DNA of 64,000 nucleotides from assembly GCA_018398585.1 (NCBI GenBank), contig JAGTTD010000013.1, forward strand, positions 7,536,492 to 7,600,491, in the 5' to 3' direction. The translations under genes and the position numbers were made by a program. The stretch comes from Simmondsia chinensis (lineage: Eukaryota > Streptophyta > Magnoliopsida > Caryophyllales > Simmondsiaceae). This document shows, piece by piece, positions 11,046-24,724 of the stretch (the first letter of the stretch is position 1; each line of letters opens with the position of its first letter). A model generated the notes under the pieces. The model worked only from the letters and a program-made list of their open reading frames with translations. It did not search any database and was not told the origin of the DNA.

Positions 11046-11626
11046 ACATGTCGAGCCTTCCCGACCGCCACTTCAGCCCGCCACATCAACACTTGTGCCA
11101 CCTCAACAAAACTAACTTGCCTTAGTTAGTATAATAAGATTGCTTAGCCTAGGATTTGTTAATGCTTATGATGATGATGATATGTGTAATTCTCTCTCTC
11201 CTCCAATTTCTCTGAGATTTCTCTCCCTTTCTTCTATGTCTTCCTCTTCCCTTCTTACTATCAATATAATATAAACCCTATGTTTCAAGTGTAAGCTTGA
11301 TCAGATTTGATTCTTATCACTTAAAACAGTAGTTAGGCTATGTAATTTGCGTCTTCACTGGAAAAAAAAAAAAAAAAATTTGTACCTACTTGCGCTTATT
11401 TAATCGCTTCTAGTAAAAGCATCAAAAAAATTTTGTGCGCTTCATTTACTTATCAGCGCTGTATATAAATGTCCATTTTTCCTGTAGGAAAATGCTAACA
11501 CAATTTCAATAATATATTAGTAACTTTATTAAAATGTGATGATTTTTTTACTCAAAATATGCAACAATGATACATGATTGTGGAAAATTTAGCTAGTTTA
11601 CATCAATATTCGGTGAATATTTATCG
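11046..11626. other. Spacer with possible diverged LTR and CACTA-like relic
   Basis: 11046-11230 resembles a strongly diverged LTR of the preceding family (GCCACCTCA, a 'gcttatgatg' block, then a CT-rich leader). 11358-11488 starts CACTGGAAAA and ends TTTTCCTGTAGG, as a very small CACTA-type relic might. Neither is secure, and no gene is present. Confidence 0.3.
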
Positions 11627-12180
11627 CACTACTACATAATTGGGCTACGGCAATGGTTCAAAACTGTTAATGTAGGTTGAAAATTGTTGTTGTAGGTCTA
11701 CGGCAACGGTTTTCGAACCGTTTAATACGCCGTCTTTGTCATCGCCTGCGGCAATGGTTTTTAGGACAACAACAACGGATTACGAACCGTTACAGTATAG
11801 CTATCAATAGCAACGATTTTTGACTCCCATATGACAATGGTTATATTTATTTAAGGCAACGGTTTTTGTTTTTTTTTTTTTTATAGAAATGCCTAGAGCA
11901 ACAGTTTTTTATGAAATGACATCAGTTTTTAGGTACCTGTTGTAGCGATTTTTTGTATAATGCCAACAACTGTTATGATTAGTTAGGTTTATTGCAACGG
12001 TTTTCTCATAGACTATAGCGGTTTTGGATACCTTTTACCATAATTTTTTTCCCCTATGGCAACCCTTTTTTACTATTAAACACAATAGTTTGAGAAATCT
12101 ATTACAACAATTTTTTTTTCCCTATAGCAACGGTTTCTCAGCAAATAAGCTAACCATTTGGGAAACTTATTGCAACAGTT
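11627..12180. repeat. CACTA terminal inverted repeat and subterminal array, left end
   Basis: The terminal CACTACTACA is followed by about ten degenerate GGCAACGGTTTT / AACCGTTGCC units in both orientations. Such arrays bind the element's own TNPA-type protein in known En/Spm elements. That role is inferred here. Confidence 0.8.
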
Positions 12181-12727
12181 TATTACCTAGAAGAGCCGTT
12201 CGATATACATTTATAATCCTGGATTGTAATAAAATTCATGGTACAGTACACCTGTTTCAAATAACAAATATGGCAAGCTTAACTTTCCAAATAAGAAATA
12301 TCCAACTTCATTCATTGATAACAAAATTACTGCATACCAATTGTCAACAAAATAACATTCATCAAGTCCAAACAAAGCCAAACACACTCCATCGTTACTA
12401 ATAAAATAGCCTAACACAAAATATGACAACCTAGCAAAGCACAAAATAGCCTAACATACTCCATTGTTACTTACAAAAGTACTAACGACCTAATTTTTGA
12501 GGTTAACTACACAATAGTCAGAAAACATCATCTTCATCATCACCTTCATCATCATCATCTACCTGCCATAAAAAGACATTAAATCATTAGCACAAAGTTA
12601 AGAGAAACATTTAGTAAATGATACATTCCGTCCTTACATTAACAATAAGATAATATTCACCAATAAAGTCCAACATAAAACCCAATTTAAAAAACACGAT
12701 TATCCACCAAGGCAAAACATAACATCA

Positions 12728-12840
12728 TACAACAACAACAATAGACTCAGTGCCTCAAAGGCTCCCATATAAGCGGGGTTTGGGAGGGGTGGATGTACGC
12801 AGCCTGACCCCTTCAGGGTGTAACCCTGCCATTGCCTATG
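12728..12840 (-). mobile_element. Au/RTE-tail short retroposon, truncated
   Basis: On the minus strand it reads ...ggctgcgtacatccacccc... then gggagcc..., ending in (TTG)4-type repeats (12728-12740 on the plus strand). This matches the 3' end of the RTE LINE at 27752 and the tails of the 5S-headed SINEs. A weak flanking AACATCA (12721-12727 and 12841-12847) may be the target duplication. No 5S or tRNA head is left. Confidence 0.65.
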
Positions 12841-14388
12841 AACATCAGATACAGAAAAACAATTCCAATCCCCAAAATATCAAATTTTTAAACCATTTTC
12901 TTTGCTTTACTATAACTCACAACACATTACAAGTAGATCAAGTAAGAGAAAACCATAATTAAATTACAATCAACAAATAAAAAATCACACTTAATTTAAT
13001 CAAAATTCACTTCAATTCTCAATCAAAATGCACAAAAATAAATGGAAAAAATTAGCAAATTTGAAGCTCACCATTGCTAAGCATTCCTATCAGCAAATGT
13101 ACGCAACACATAAAAAATGCGGACCCCAAGTGTTTACTACCAACCTCACAACACTTTGTCACCTCAAATGCCAATGTAACTGCCATCACTGACACTTCAT
13201 CTACCAAAAACTATTACAACCAACCCTAACTCCTCTCCCTTCACATTAATGCTCAAGAATACCATGAGACCTTCAACGCATGCAATAAAAAGAAAACCAA
13301 ACACAAAAGGTAGTTCAAAATTCAACAAATGTATACAAAGTTAACTCCCCTCCCCTCACATCAAACCATCTACTAACAAATATTTTAGAGGGCCCCCAAC
13401 CTGAGAGGAAAAGAGGCAAATAGGCATACAAGTATGAGGCATAAAGCATTAAAGCATAAGAGCATAAGAGTAAGAGCAGTAAAAACAAGAGCAAAAATAG
13501 TGGCCTAATACGAGCAAGAAGTAGCAATAGGCGGTGGGCGGTACGACAGCAAATGTTTTGCGTAAGGCACAATGAAAAAGAAAAAGAAACTACAATTAAT
13601 GGCATAACCAGAATAGCCTCGTACCTCCATTTACTTGTCCTTGACCTAGTGAGGGCAAGTATGGATTACTCAAAATTACGATGGGAAGCATATATGCAAA
13701 CAACTATTGCTCAATAATATGCCATATAATAGTATGCTTTCAGAATTTGTGGCATGGGCACCCTCTTTCCTTGACTTCAATGGCCAATTATCTGGTCTTT
13801 TCTACACACCACCCAAAATCCAACCTTTAAGTTCTCCTACAAATGTATTGTCTCATTTTCAACCTCACTATATGCTCATGGTTGATCCTTAGAATTCTAC
13901 AGTAAATCTCACTAATACGAAGGACAAAGAACTCAAGGATACTATCAAGTAGTCAACTAGTCTGTTCATTGCATACATGTTGGATTACTATCATGAATTA
14001 ATGGCATTTTTCTTTTTCAGAAAAAGTGAGCAGATGTATTAGTAAGTAGTATTGATCTTTGGTATCACCTCACCATGCTAGAATGGATACACAGCGTGGC
14101 ATACATAAGTCAAATGTTAAATGCTAAAAAAATTAATCCAGTAACAATAACCAATAAAAAGAACAGACTCAAATATTACAATTCATCTATTGTACGAAAT
14201 AGAGTTAATATGATAATCATGAGCATGAGCGTATACTTTTCGATATCTAGCAACAAGTTTATTATCGTGGCTTGTTATCACAGGTAAACGCAGAGTTACT
14301 GTATCATCAAAAATATTACAAAATCTCAAGCCACATGACCCTAAGAGGGGAAGAAGCAGAAACATAAATTGAATAGGCACACCTGATT
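12841..14388. other. Non-coding 3' part of the CACTA element
   Basis: AT-rich sequence between the subterminal repeats and the second gene, probably intron or 3' region. The open frame at 13315-13605 on the minus strand is Leu-rich low-complexity sequence without family resemblance. Confidence 0.4.
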
Positions 14389-16497
14389 CTATCGAGAACT
14401 TCTGGCACCAGATAAAGAAGCACCATTTTCATTAGGAGCACTACCAGCATCGCCAGGTGACTCAACTAATCCTTGCAGCACTTCAGGTCCAAAATTACTT
14501 AAGCCTAAGACAATGGCTCCAAGCTTTGATATAAGTTCCTTCAAAACTTCTTTTATAACATCAGTTTTGAGTTTTGCTTTCATAGCATCCATAACATTAG
14601 ATGGAACTTGTATGTCACCCATTTTTGCCTTTCCTTTTACATGCTTCAGACAAACACCCCTCCCATAAAGACATGGTCGACCAGGATGTTCATCAGGCAT
14701 AACCTCAATGAAGGCATCCTTATTCTTGGCATTTGCACCATCCTCCGCATTAATCTTGTCTTGTTGTGACTGAACTCACCCTACATAAGTGTACAAATCA
14801 ATGAAGAGTCAAACAAAGTAAGATATCAGTCGTTAACTTATTAATAAATCAACTTATAATTTTAGCGGCGGTGCTCCCTCTATCGTCTTTGTATACTTTA
14901 TCGGGGCTTCTTTTGCGCGTCAGGATGAACATTTATGCTCGTGAAGGAGGTTGCTTATCTGGATTAACTTGTTGCTACAAGTAACACCAAAAAAGTGTAA
15001 AATAAAATCTTAGTCTTTTGTAATTCGAAGAGTGGCCAAAGATAGATATAACACTTAAAGAGCTCTTTTACCAATCCATAACTTATACGTGCGAAGCTTT
15101 TTCTCCCAGCCGTGTGCCTATATTTCTGACTAAGAGAATTATGACTGTTGATTGCAGCCACATTGTATAAAACACATATGAGAAAGCTTGTCAAAAATAG
15201 CAAAAATATATTCTTTTAATAAATTATAAATACTTGGCCTTCCTGGGTGTTCCATCACCTAAAGAGAGCTCTCATTTGATAATAAGGGACAACTCCTCTA
15301 GGGCGGTTAGCCCACCTAGTTGCATCGTCCTCATACTTGTCAAAATGAACTAGCTTCAGTTCATGTTTGTAAGACCTCCATGCAGAATTCACTGAGTGTA
15401 ACATGCACTTGTGACCTTGTGGTGGAATCTCATACTTTTTCTGCAAAATTAATATGGTGTGTCAAGACAAGTATTAGTAAATTAAGATAGTAAACAATTA
15501 AAAATTGTACCTCTACATAGTCCAATATAGGCTGCTTGGGAACTTTACTCCAATGGGTATGATTGAACGGGCAAATACCAGGATCTCGGCCCAACGTTCC
15601 CAAGAGGCTACTAAATTCATCAACAATTTTATCCGATGGAACGACAACTTGGTTATATCCATTCCCAAATACGGGAAATCTATCCGCTGAAGATCGAGCA
15701 TGAATATGTTTCATTTTAGTAGGCCCTCTATGCTTCTTGATATGAGAAGAGGGAGCTACATATATAGACAAAAAATATTATTGAACAAGGCATTTAACAA
15801 TTTGGTTAATTTACAATTTTTTGATTTAATCAAAAGATGCACCTTTACTATTTTGAGGATTGCCTTCGCTACCCTCAAAAAACAAATTTTCGTTGGTTCT
15901 GCTGGAATCCTTGATCTTGTCTTTCAGAAGCTTGACTTAGCTGATTTTCAAGTTCTCAGGATCTTTTACTGTGATGAGATCTTTGTTCTTGATGTGGAGA
16001 GGCTTGGTGGTTGATTTCTAGCTTCATGTGATCTTTGACTCTGATGAGTTCCTTTTGATTTTCGTTCAGACACTTGGCGTTGGGAACTTTTGCTAGCTTG
16101 AGCTTCAGCAAAGAGATTTCTCCTCGCTGTTGATTGAAGCTCTTGTGCTTTAAGATTTTTTTTCTTCATTTTCACAACTAAAATCATCATTTCCATGACA
16201 AAAAAATCATTTTCAGCACTGAAATCATCATTTTTAGCATTGTGTTCTTCATTTTCAACAGCAAAATCATCCTCAACTTCAACCATTTCTAAAGCTTTAA
16301 GTTGTTCATTTCTTTGTTGTCTTATTAACCTTTGTTCTTATTTCTTTTTCCTCAGTAGTGTGGCTATAGTTCCAGCAAACATGGCTTCTCGTTTTTGTTT
16401 CATCTTTTGGGGTCTGTTTCTTTCTCCATTAAGTGTGGTGTTTTCCTGTCATTATTTCAAACCTGAAAATTCAAGTAGAATGCATCGAAAACGTTAG
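14389..16497 (-). pseudogene. Second CACTA gene (TNPA-like / Transposase_24 type), broken
   Basis: Exon-like pieces in order: a charged, acidic, Lys/Glu-rich start (16497 to about 15970); a conserved block at 15771-15480 with RGPTKMKHIHARS... and LGTLGRDPGICPF, typical of the plant Ptta/En-Spm transposase family; a block at 15446-15255 starting KKYEIP with W..YK; and a C-terminal piece (14700-14389). In known CACTA elements this protein binds the subterminal repeats and assists excision. Frameshifts and stops break it (for example around 15900-15950). Intron borders between blocks look plausible but were not proven. The C-terminal exon assignment is inferred from position. Confidence 0.65.
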
Positions 16498-16642
16498 AAT
16501 TTCGACTTGCAAATTTATGTCAAGCACGAGGAGAAAGAGAAGATGATATCATGTAAAATCAAAAATTAAAACTTTCAAATTTTTTAATTTACAAAAAATA
16601 TTGAAAATGCTTTTAACACGCCAATCAAGGTAGATGGAAGCA

Positions 16643-19600
16643 TTAAACATAGTCCCAATCTGTGTCATCATAATCTGATTCATAATCAAAGTCACTGTAA
16701 TCTGAGCCAACATAATCTGAGTCATCTTCTTCCTCTTCCTCATCGTCTTCGTCATCTTCCTCGACTTTCCCACCTTCATTGTGTCTGTTGTCTAAAATAT
16801 TGGATGTTATCTCAATGACGGTTGCAGGTATGTCATTTCTAGCCCAACTAACATCACGATCTCCAAGTAACCCAAGATTAAAATCGTCTAAATCACATCT
16901 AAGAGTATCATCTAATGTATGAATATTAGAGTTTGCTTCTTGCTCTATATCAGTTTCTCTAGAAACCCTTCTAATAACATAATGGACACCTTCTTCAATC
17001 GGGTCCTCCACGTAGTAAACTTGATTTACTTGAGATGCAAGAACAAAAGGCTCATCTCTACACTGTAACCTCTTAGAATTGACATGAATAAGCCTGTATT
17101 CATCATTTTTTATATGAAACCAGTCACACTTAAATAATACTACGTTAAATTGAGCGTAATAATAAATTTCAATGATCTCATGTATTGTTCCATAATAGGT
17201 CACACTATCTTCAACAGGATTACAATCTTTAGAGCTTGTAAAACTTGAGGTCAAAGCAATGAGACTGACTCCACTATTTTGTGTTTTGTGTCTTGCATCA
17301 TGCCCTGCAATGTGGAACCTATACCCATTGATAAAATATCTTGTATATGCCTTTGCTATCGGATTCGGACCCTTAACTAGCCAACGGATTAGTTTGGCAC
17401 CACATCAACATTTATCTTATCTTTAAACCATGTTTCGAATTCCTTACTGTGACTTTGAGCTTGATTCCATTTTGTATTTTTGCCTCTAGCCCTTTTGGGG
17501 TAACTCTTTAACAAGTTCATATGCTCGCTGGGAAAAAAGAGAAAAGAGATAATTTACATCATTTTAGCGTAATATTACAATAGTATCTATACAAAAATTT
17601 AAAATTGGTGATTATATAACATTACCTAATGTACTGCTCTACTATGTCATTGCTGGAGTTGAATAGAGCACAGTTATGTGCCGTGCTTTTAATGCGAGCT
17701 TTTAAAACAACTGCTTTACCTTTGCGTTTTTTCTGTCCTCCTACAGGATAGCCTATCATTGGGAAAATGGGCACTGAACTTCCATCAACACTTTCTCTCT
17801 CACCTGATTTCTGCTTAAATGTTGTCTTCATGTATCTTTTGCAAAAATTCAAGCACTCCTCTGCCAAGTAACCCTCTGCAATAGAGCCGTCTGGTCGACT
17901 CCTATTACGCACATATGACTTCAATCTACAAAGTTTTCTCTGCACAACAAACATATATCAACAAAAAATAGATCCACCAAGTCTTAATTCATCCACCAAA
18001 TGAATGGGTAAATGCACCATTATATCAAAGAATGTTGGCGAACAAAATATTTCAAGTTGACACAATATCTCGTTGATCTCATTTTGCAAATGATCAAGCT
18101 CTCCGGGCTTCACAACTTTACTACATATACCTCTAAAGAAAGCAGCCAATCTAATCAATGTAACTGCAACAGGCTTATGTAATGACTTTCTAACTGCTAC
18201 AGGGAGCAAGTCTTCCAAGATCACGTGAGCATCATGACTTTTGCAACTTGTAATCTTCCTCTCATCAATATGTACACATTGCCCGATATTTGATGTATAA
18301 CCATAAGGCAACTTCGTGTATTTCAATACATGACAAAAATTATCTTTCTCCTCTTTGTTCGTTGAGAAGCAAGTTGGATTGAACTTAGCACGTCAACCAT
18401 CTAAACTTATCTTCGGATGCAAGTCACTTTTTATCCCCATCTCTTTGAGGTCCAAACGAGCCTTAAGATGATCCTTTGTCTTACCTTGAATATCTAATAA
18501 GGTGCCAAGTATACTGTCGCATATATTTTTTGCAAAGTGCATCACATCCAAGTTATGAGGAAGTGAATTATGTTTCCAATAAGGCAAATCAAAGAAAATT
18601 GATCATTTCTTCCAAGGGCTAGACATAATCTGTTGTTGTTACTTATTTTGCTTCTTCTTTTTCTGCTTCTTCTTACTATTTCTATGATTTTTCTTCTCTA
18701 CTCTATTCTTTTTTTCCAAATACATGATCCAATGAAGACATCTCTTCCAAAATTTCACTTCCTTTCAATGCACTAGGAGCAACTGCATGCTCTATTTTGC
18801 CATTAAAAGAAGTTGCATTCCGCCTCCAAGTATGGTTACTGTCCAAAAATTTCCTATGCCATTGAAAGCATATCTTTCTACTATGGGGCAACCATTTAAA
18901 AGAAGTCTGATAATTCCCACAAGGGCATGCCAAGTACCCCTTTTTGTACCATCCCGACAACATTGCATATGCCGGAAAGCTATTGATCGTCCACATTAGA
19001 GCTGCACGCATATGAAAGGATTGTTTTCCAAAAGCATCATACGTCTTCAAACCAACTTCCTATAAATCTTTCAGTTCTTCAATTAATAGTTGCAAGTATA
19101 TATCAATATCATTTCCAAGAGACTTTGGACCTTGAATCAACAAAGAAAGCATGAAAAATTCGTCATTCATGCACATCCAACGGGGCAAATTATAGTTCAC
19201 GAGCATCACAGGCCATATGCTATGATTAATGCTCATGGTCCGATATGGATTAAATCCATCACTAGCTAACCCCAACCTGACATTTTGAGGATCACATGCA
19301 AAGTTTGGATGCAATTCATCAAAGTCCTTCCATGCCTGGCCATCAGCTAAATGCCTCAAGATCCCATCCTTAAGGCAGTCAGTGTGATGCCATCTCATGG
19401 ACTTGGCTGTTTCAAAACATAGAAATAACCTTTGAAGCCTAGGTTTTAATGGAAAGTGCCACAATACCTTTGCAGGAATCTTACGAGGTTCTGCAGGAAT
19501 GGTGTGGTATTTCCCAACATACTTTCGTCCACTTTCCACCTAGAAAAACCACAAACATGGCATGATATTGCCTCTTCATACTCCTTCCAATACAACATAC

Positions 19601-20282
19601 AATCATTTGGGCATACATGTATCTTTTTTAATCAAGACCCAAATCCCTAACCGTGTTTCTAGCATCATTAAAGGATTTAGGAAAATTCGCATTCGGAACC
19701 AATTCCTTCAAAAAAAATCCAAAAGGTCATCAAGAGCCGCATTGCTCAACCCATGTTGGCACTTGAAAAGGAACAACCTAATGGTACAGGAAAGTTTGAA
19801 CAAATTTTCACATCCGGGATATATTTCCACCTTACCCTTTTCTAATAATTTGTAAAATTTCTTAGCGTCATCACTCATCCCTTCTATGATTCCTTGATCC
19901 CAATCATAACCACCAGCTATATGGACAAATGTATCACATAATAACCCAGCGACATCAAAAGGGCAAGATGTATCATCAACATCATCTAACTCATTGACCC
20001 TATTTTTGGACGAAGAAGTATCCCTATGGAAATGTTGATCATAATTTGCTACAAAACCATCAACAATCAGATGATCATAGACCTCATTCTTGTTCCCCAA
20101 AATCTAAAAACACACTTATTATACGGATAGCGAAGTTGCCTCTTTTTTCCTTTTCCTTGACCTTTAGAAGCAAACTCATTAGTCAAAAATTCATTCAGTC
20201 GCATGTTAAATTCATCTGTCCATCTAGGGAGATACATCCAACTATTAGCTGAGGCATCCATACGAGAAGCTATACTGGGCAA
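16643..20282 (-). pseudogene. TNP2-like CACTA transposase gene, broken
   Basis: Colinear with plant TNP2 proteins from the N-terminal transposase-associated domain (SWMYLPRWTDEF, from 20246) to the DUF4216 C-terminus (17254-16643), which ends in a long Asp/Glu tail. Conserved blocks include LGLASDGFNPYR (about 19270-19230), FPAYAMLSGW (18975-18945), LPHNLDVMHFAKNICDSILG (18572-18510) and RPDGSIAEGYLAEE (about 17893-17850). The Cys pair of the first domain is lost (YPYNKC for CPCxKC). Frameshifts occur near 20095, 19708 and 19640. A TGG-to-TAG stop lies at 19060-19062, and the YRWMYPIE motif between 17960 and 17940 is missing. The protein cannot be made in full. The homologous gene at 51946 confirms the reading. 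Confidence 0.85.
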
Positions 20283-21321
20283 GAGGACAAGGAAGCATTA
20301 GGATAGAGTATTAGTACTTTTTACTAACAACAAATAATTTTAGTATACAAGAATGTAATAAAGTACAATGTAAAAACATGAATTTCAAAGGGGATGACAA
20401 GAAGAAGATGAGGGTCAACCTAGTACCAAATGCGAGAAAGGACAATCAAACCTAAATTAATACAACTCATATCCATTTTAAAAATCAAAAGCAATGAACA
20501 TAGAGAGAGCAACAATAATCATATATTAATATGTAAATACAAGAAAACAAACATAACAAGTATTCATCCATATGGTTAAGAGATGAACCTCTCATGTAGT
20601 CGTAAATCATTTGTCTAAATGGTAAATTCAACCGCAAATCACTAAGAGTGAAGTTTTTTACCATGTAAAAAATATCCGAAAAGCCTACCATGGCTATTAA
20701 GAGCTTATGAACCTTATTTTGGGTAATAATTAACAAGTATGGCATGAAACCCAAATATCCTCACAAATCATAACAACAAGCACGAATAAAGGCTATTGGA
20801 AGAAAAATTAAAAAAAATAAAAATAAAAAAACTGTCATGATCGTGGGCATTTAAGTCTACTGCCACACTGTCTGTTTACTTATAAATTCTATTCAAATGA
20901 AGTACTGGAGCTTAGCAGTAACTTGTGATCTGAATCTTGATCTAACAATTCAGAACAGTAGGACTTAACAGCAGCCTTTGAACTGAAGTCATGATCAATT
21001 ACAACCAGAACACAAAACTTGAAATTAATACTACAGGATCTGAATTTCAGCTTAAGATCTTGATCAATTACAATCTTGTTCAACGTAAAAATTAGCAAAT
21101 AAGTTGCAGCAACAAGCACGATTGTTCTCTTGACAATTCTAATTCAACCGATCATGTATTTGCTGTATAACAGGATCAGATTGTAGCTCACAACTAAGAA
21201 ACAAGATTCTAATCACAATTGGAAGCTAAATGTAAGCTCTAATACCAATTGTTATGATTCAAGAGAGATAATGGATCATAACCTAGGGTTTTAAGAGATT
21301 TATACTAGAAAATGATAGATT

Positions 21322-21531
21322 GAGATGAGTAATCATGAGAATTTTAAGAGAAGTTAGAGATTGATATGAGATTGTAAGGGAATTGGAAGAAATCAAGAGA
21401 GATTGAAGAGAATTAAAAAGTGAAGTGAGATGAGTAATCATGAGAATTTTAAGAGAAGTTAGAGATTGATATGAGATTGTAAGGGAATTAGAAGAAATCA
21501 AGAGAGAGTGAAGAGAATTAGAAAGTGAAGT
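21322..21531. repeat. 105-bp tandem duplication
   Basis: Two copies, 21322-21426 and 21427-21531, almost identical and rich in GA on the plus strand. They lie inside the LTR-like block read on the minus strand. Confidence 0.8.
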
Positions 21532-22665
21532 GAAAACATTTGATAGAGATATTTGATAGAAGCCTAGGGAGAATTGGGAAATCAAGAAAGAGAAATCAGT
21601 TCATCATTCCACACATCCAAGTTTATAAGATTAGATCTTTGTTCGAATGAAGTACTGAAGTTAAGCTTAGGTTAATTCAACAAGATCGCTATAGATTCTG
21701 CTGATTTGAATTCAATTCCAGCTGAATCGATGTGGCAATAGTTCATGTGAAGAATTTAGTTACCATTGTTATGACTCGAGTATATTAGAATAAGGCATTA
21801 GTTTATATTCAAATAAGTAGTAAGTAACAGCAGTAAGAAGCTTCAGCGAGCAGCAGCAGCAGTAAGTAGCATTAGCAGCAGCTGGTCATGATCTAAGTTT
21901 GATTCCTTGCTTCCAAATCAAGCTTAATTTGATATCAAGATCTGGATCAAGTAGCATTTGATCAAGAATTTTATGCTTAAGGTTCATATCAGATTGAGTA
22001 CTGCAGTAATGTTGAAGTGAGCTTGCGCTTTTACTGTCAAGGAATCAAACTCCTATTGTTTTGGTTTAGATTGGGCAACAAATAGATAGAGATTGTCAAG
22101 AATTAAGTATTACGTATGTTCCTTGCAGTTAAGAGTTTGAGTTTACAAGATTCAAAGTGATTGATTGTGACTTTTTGCTACTGAAATCAGCTCGATTCTG
22201 CAATACAGTCTGAGTTCTGATTTGTGTGTGCATTATATGCTTGAGTGCAAGGCTGTAGCTTGTGTTTTGAATCAACAAACTGAGTTGATTAGAATTGTGA
22301 ATTTCTGTGACTGATAGTTCAAATCTGGTTGATCTTGCTGGTTCAACATTGGATTGATTATACATTGAGATTGATTAGCTTAGAACACTGATTCTTACAA
22401 ATGTCACTAGCAATTAGTTGCATTGTGAACCACAGCAAAGGATTCAGCACAGAATTGAGTTAGTTTTGATTATAATTGCATCGATCTTGATTAAGTAGTT
22501 GAGATCCTGGCAGGAGCCACCACACGAGCTGGAGCTGCAACTGCAGCAGCCAACGCAGCGAGCAATGCCGGAATTACATCAAATACGTATGCTAGCATAG
22601 CAGCTGGAACTCATTTGGTTTAAGAGGACACCACATCACGTGGTGGCCAAGGAATTGAACATAGA

Positions 22666-23070
22666 TTGGACAATGTAACTAAAGTCTTAGAAAAAGTGAG
22701 CTTGCAGTTGGATGGACATAGATTGGACAATGTAAATAAAGTCTTAGAAAATGCGAGCTTACAGTTGGGAGTGTTGCTTAAACAGCAACAAGAACTACTT
22801 AATGACCGAGCTAACCGACCGCTTACTCCCCCTCTTAGAGTTGATGTCCTGCTATCAGTTAGTCAGCTTAATAGAAATGAAGCTCAGCGGACTGGAAATG
22901 AAGCTCCAAGGAACATACCAGCAGAACGGGAGGGAAATGATGGTGCAACGACTGTAAGGAACAATGGTTATAGACAGCTAAGGGTGGAGATTGACATGTT
23001 TGATGGCTCTCAGCCGCAATCGTGAATTAGAAGATGCGAAAGGTATTTTTGTTTCTATCACTATGGTTAT
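22666..23070 (+). pseudogene. Gypsy-type gag N-terminal fragment
   Basis: The frame at 22666-23025 encodes a repeated segment (VTKVLEKVSLQL, then VNKVLENASLQL) and ends RVEIDMFDGSQPQS. A stop replaces the Trp of the usual 'WIRR', and IRRCERYF follows in frame. The 'FDG...WIRRAERYF' block is the hallmark start of the Gag domain in plant Gypsy elements. Everything after it is lost and LTR-like sequence follows at once. The front also contains an internal direct duplication (GLEHRLDNV-type, 22654-22690 against 22717-22750). Confidence 0.65.
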
Positions 23071-23299
23071 AGCTGTAATCGTTTCTCTCTCTCATCTAAA
23101 TCTCTCTCTATTTCTCATCTCCCTTCACTTCACTTCTCTTCTCATCTAAACTCTCATCTATCCTAGGTTATGATTCGAGATTGTTCTCGATCTTAACAAC
23201 ATCCAAGTTGATTTGGATAGGACTAAAGGGTATCATTGATGCTGGCAATTCCTTGAAGAATTAGGTTAATGCAGACCAGCAATATGAGCTTCGATGTTA

Positions 23300-24275
23300 T
23301 TTATGCCCATTTTAAGGCAAACTCAAATGAACTTACGCCGCAACACACAAAAATGGAGAAGTTATTTATGCCAATTTTAAGTTATTTACCATGAAAATAT
23401 GCATGAAAAATAAATTAAGGCGAACTCAAATAAACTTAAACCGCAACACACGAAAATTACAAAGCTATTCATATCAATTTTAAGTTATTTACCACCAAAA
23501 TACACACAAAATCAAATTAGGGCACACAAAAATGGAGAAGTGATTTATGTCCATTTTAAGTTATTTACCATGAAAATATGCACGAAATCAAATTAAGCCA
23601 ACTCAAACGAACTTAAACCACAATCACACGAAAATTACAAAGCTATTCATGTCAATTTTAGGTTATTTACCATAAAAATACAAACAAAATCAAATTAAGG
23701 CCAACTCAAATGAATTTAAGCCACAACACACAAAAATGTAGAAGCTATTTATGTTCATTTTAAGTTATTTACCATGAAAATATGCATGAAATCAAATTAA
23801 GGCCAACTCAAATGAACATAAACTGCAACACACGAAAATTACAAAGCTATCCATGTCAATTTAAGGTTGTTTACCATGAAAATACACACAAAATCAAATT
23901 AAGGCAAACTCAAATGAACTTAAGCTGCAACACACAACAATGGAGAACCTATGTATATCCATTTTAAGTTATTTACCACGAAAATATGCACAAAATCAAA
24001 TTAGGGCAAACTCAAATGAACTTAAACCACAACACACGAAAATTACAAAGCTATTCATGTCAATTTTAGGTTATTTACCATGAAAATACACACGAAATCA
24101 AATTAGGGCAAACTCAAATGAACATAAGCCACAACTCACGAAAATGGACAAGCCATTTATGTCAATTTAAGTTATTTGCCGTGAAAATATTCATGAAATC
24201 GGATTAGGGAAAACTCAAATGAACTTGAACAGCAACACTTGAAAATGGAGAAGATATTATGTTATTTACCTTAAA
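23300..24275. repeat. 102-bp minisatellite, about ten copies, alternating A/B dimers
   Basis: The landmark ttatttacc recurs at 23382, 23484, 23561, 23663, 23765, 23867, 23969, 24071, 24172 (as ttatttgcc) and 24262: a 102-bp period with one 25-bp deletion. Units alternate: one kind reads 'aatggagaa...atgaaaatatgc', the other 'attacaaagctattcatgtc...atacacac'. The array therefore has a 204-bp higher-order repeat. Confidence 0.9.
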
Positions 24276-24724
24276 AATGGAAAACAAAAAAGTGACTGCA
24301 ACGAAAATGGGCACAGCAATGAGGAGGAGTAGCACGACGAGGAGGAGGAGTGGAGCTGCGTTTGAGGAAAAGTTGACTTTGTTTTAACATTTTTTTTTTT
24401 TGTTATTAAAAATTATGGTGGAAAAAATTTGTAAATTTCGCAGCACATTACTAAAATTTCATTTACTCCCTCTAGTGCTCCTTTGCAATGTAATTTATGA
24501 CGGATAAAATCTCATAACTGAAGACGAACAATAAATATTGTCATAAATAATGCACAATTTCATAATTAATTCCTAACAACTTATATTTTTTGTCATAATT
24601 GTCATACCATTTACGATTAAGGATATAATAGTTCAAATAGAAAAGAGTACCAAAAACATTTTACAAACAAATTTTAAAAAAAAGTGCATCTAACTTTTAG
24701 AAAATTTTAACATTAACACCATGA

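Larger units (their letters stand above)
20820..23198. mobile_element. Decayed, rearranged LTR-retrotransposon debris inside the CACTA element
   Basis: At 21250-21610, minus strand, an LTR-like block ends CATAACA and is followed by a primer-binding-like TTGGTATTAGAGC (plus 21233-21249). At about 23070-23198, plus strand, a related block with CCTAGGTTATGAT ends CTTAACA. So two related LTR ends point in opposite directions. Between them is a gag-start fragment on the plus strand (22666-23070). The inverted arrangement suggests two insertions or an inversion. Its position between the transposase and the element's right end suggests insertion into, or capture by, the CACTA element. Confidence 0.5.

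Noticed and set aside
13315..13605. Leu-rich possible membrane protein on the minus strand
   Set aside because: Low-complexity sequence in the non-coding part of the CACTA element, with no neighbours or motifs to support it.
23300..24275. CRISPR-like array
   Set aside because: The repeats are contiguous 102-bp units without unique spacers, in a plant transposon.
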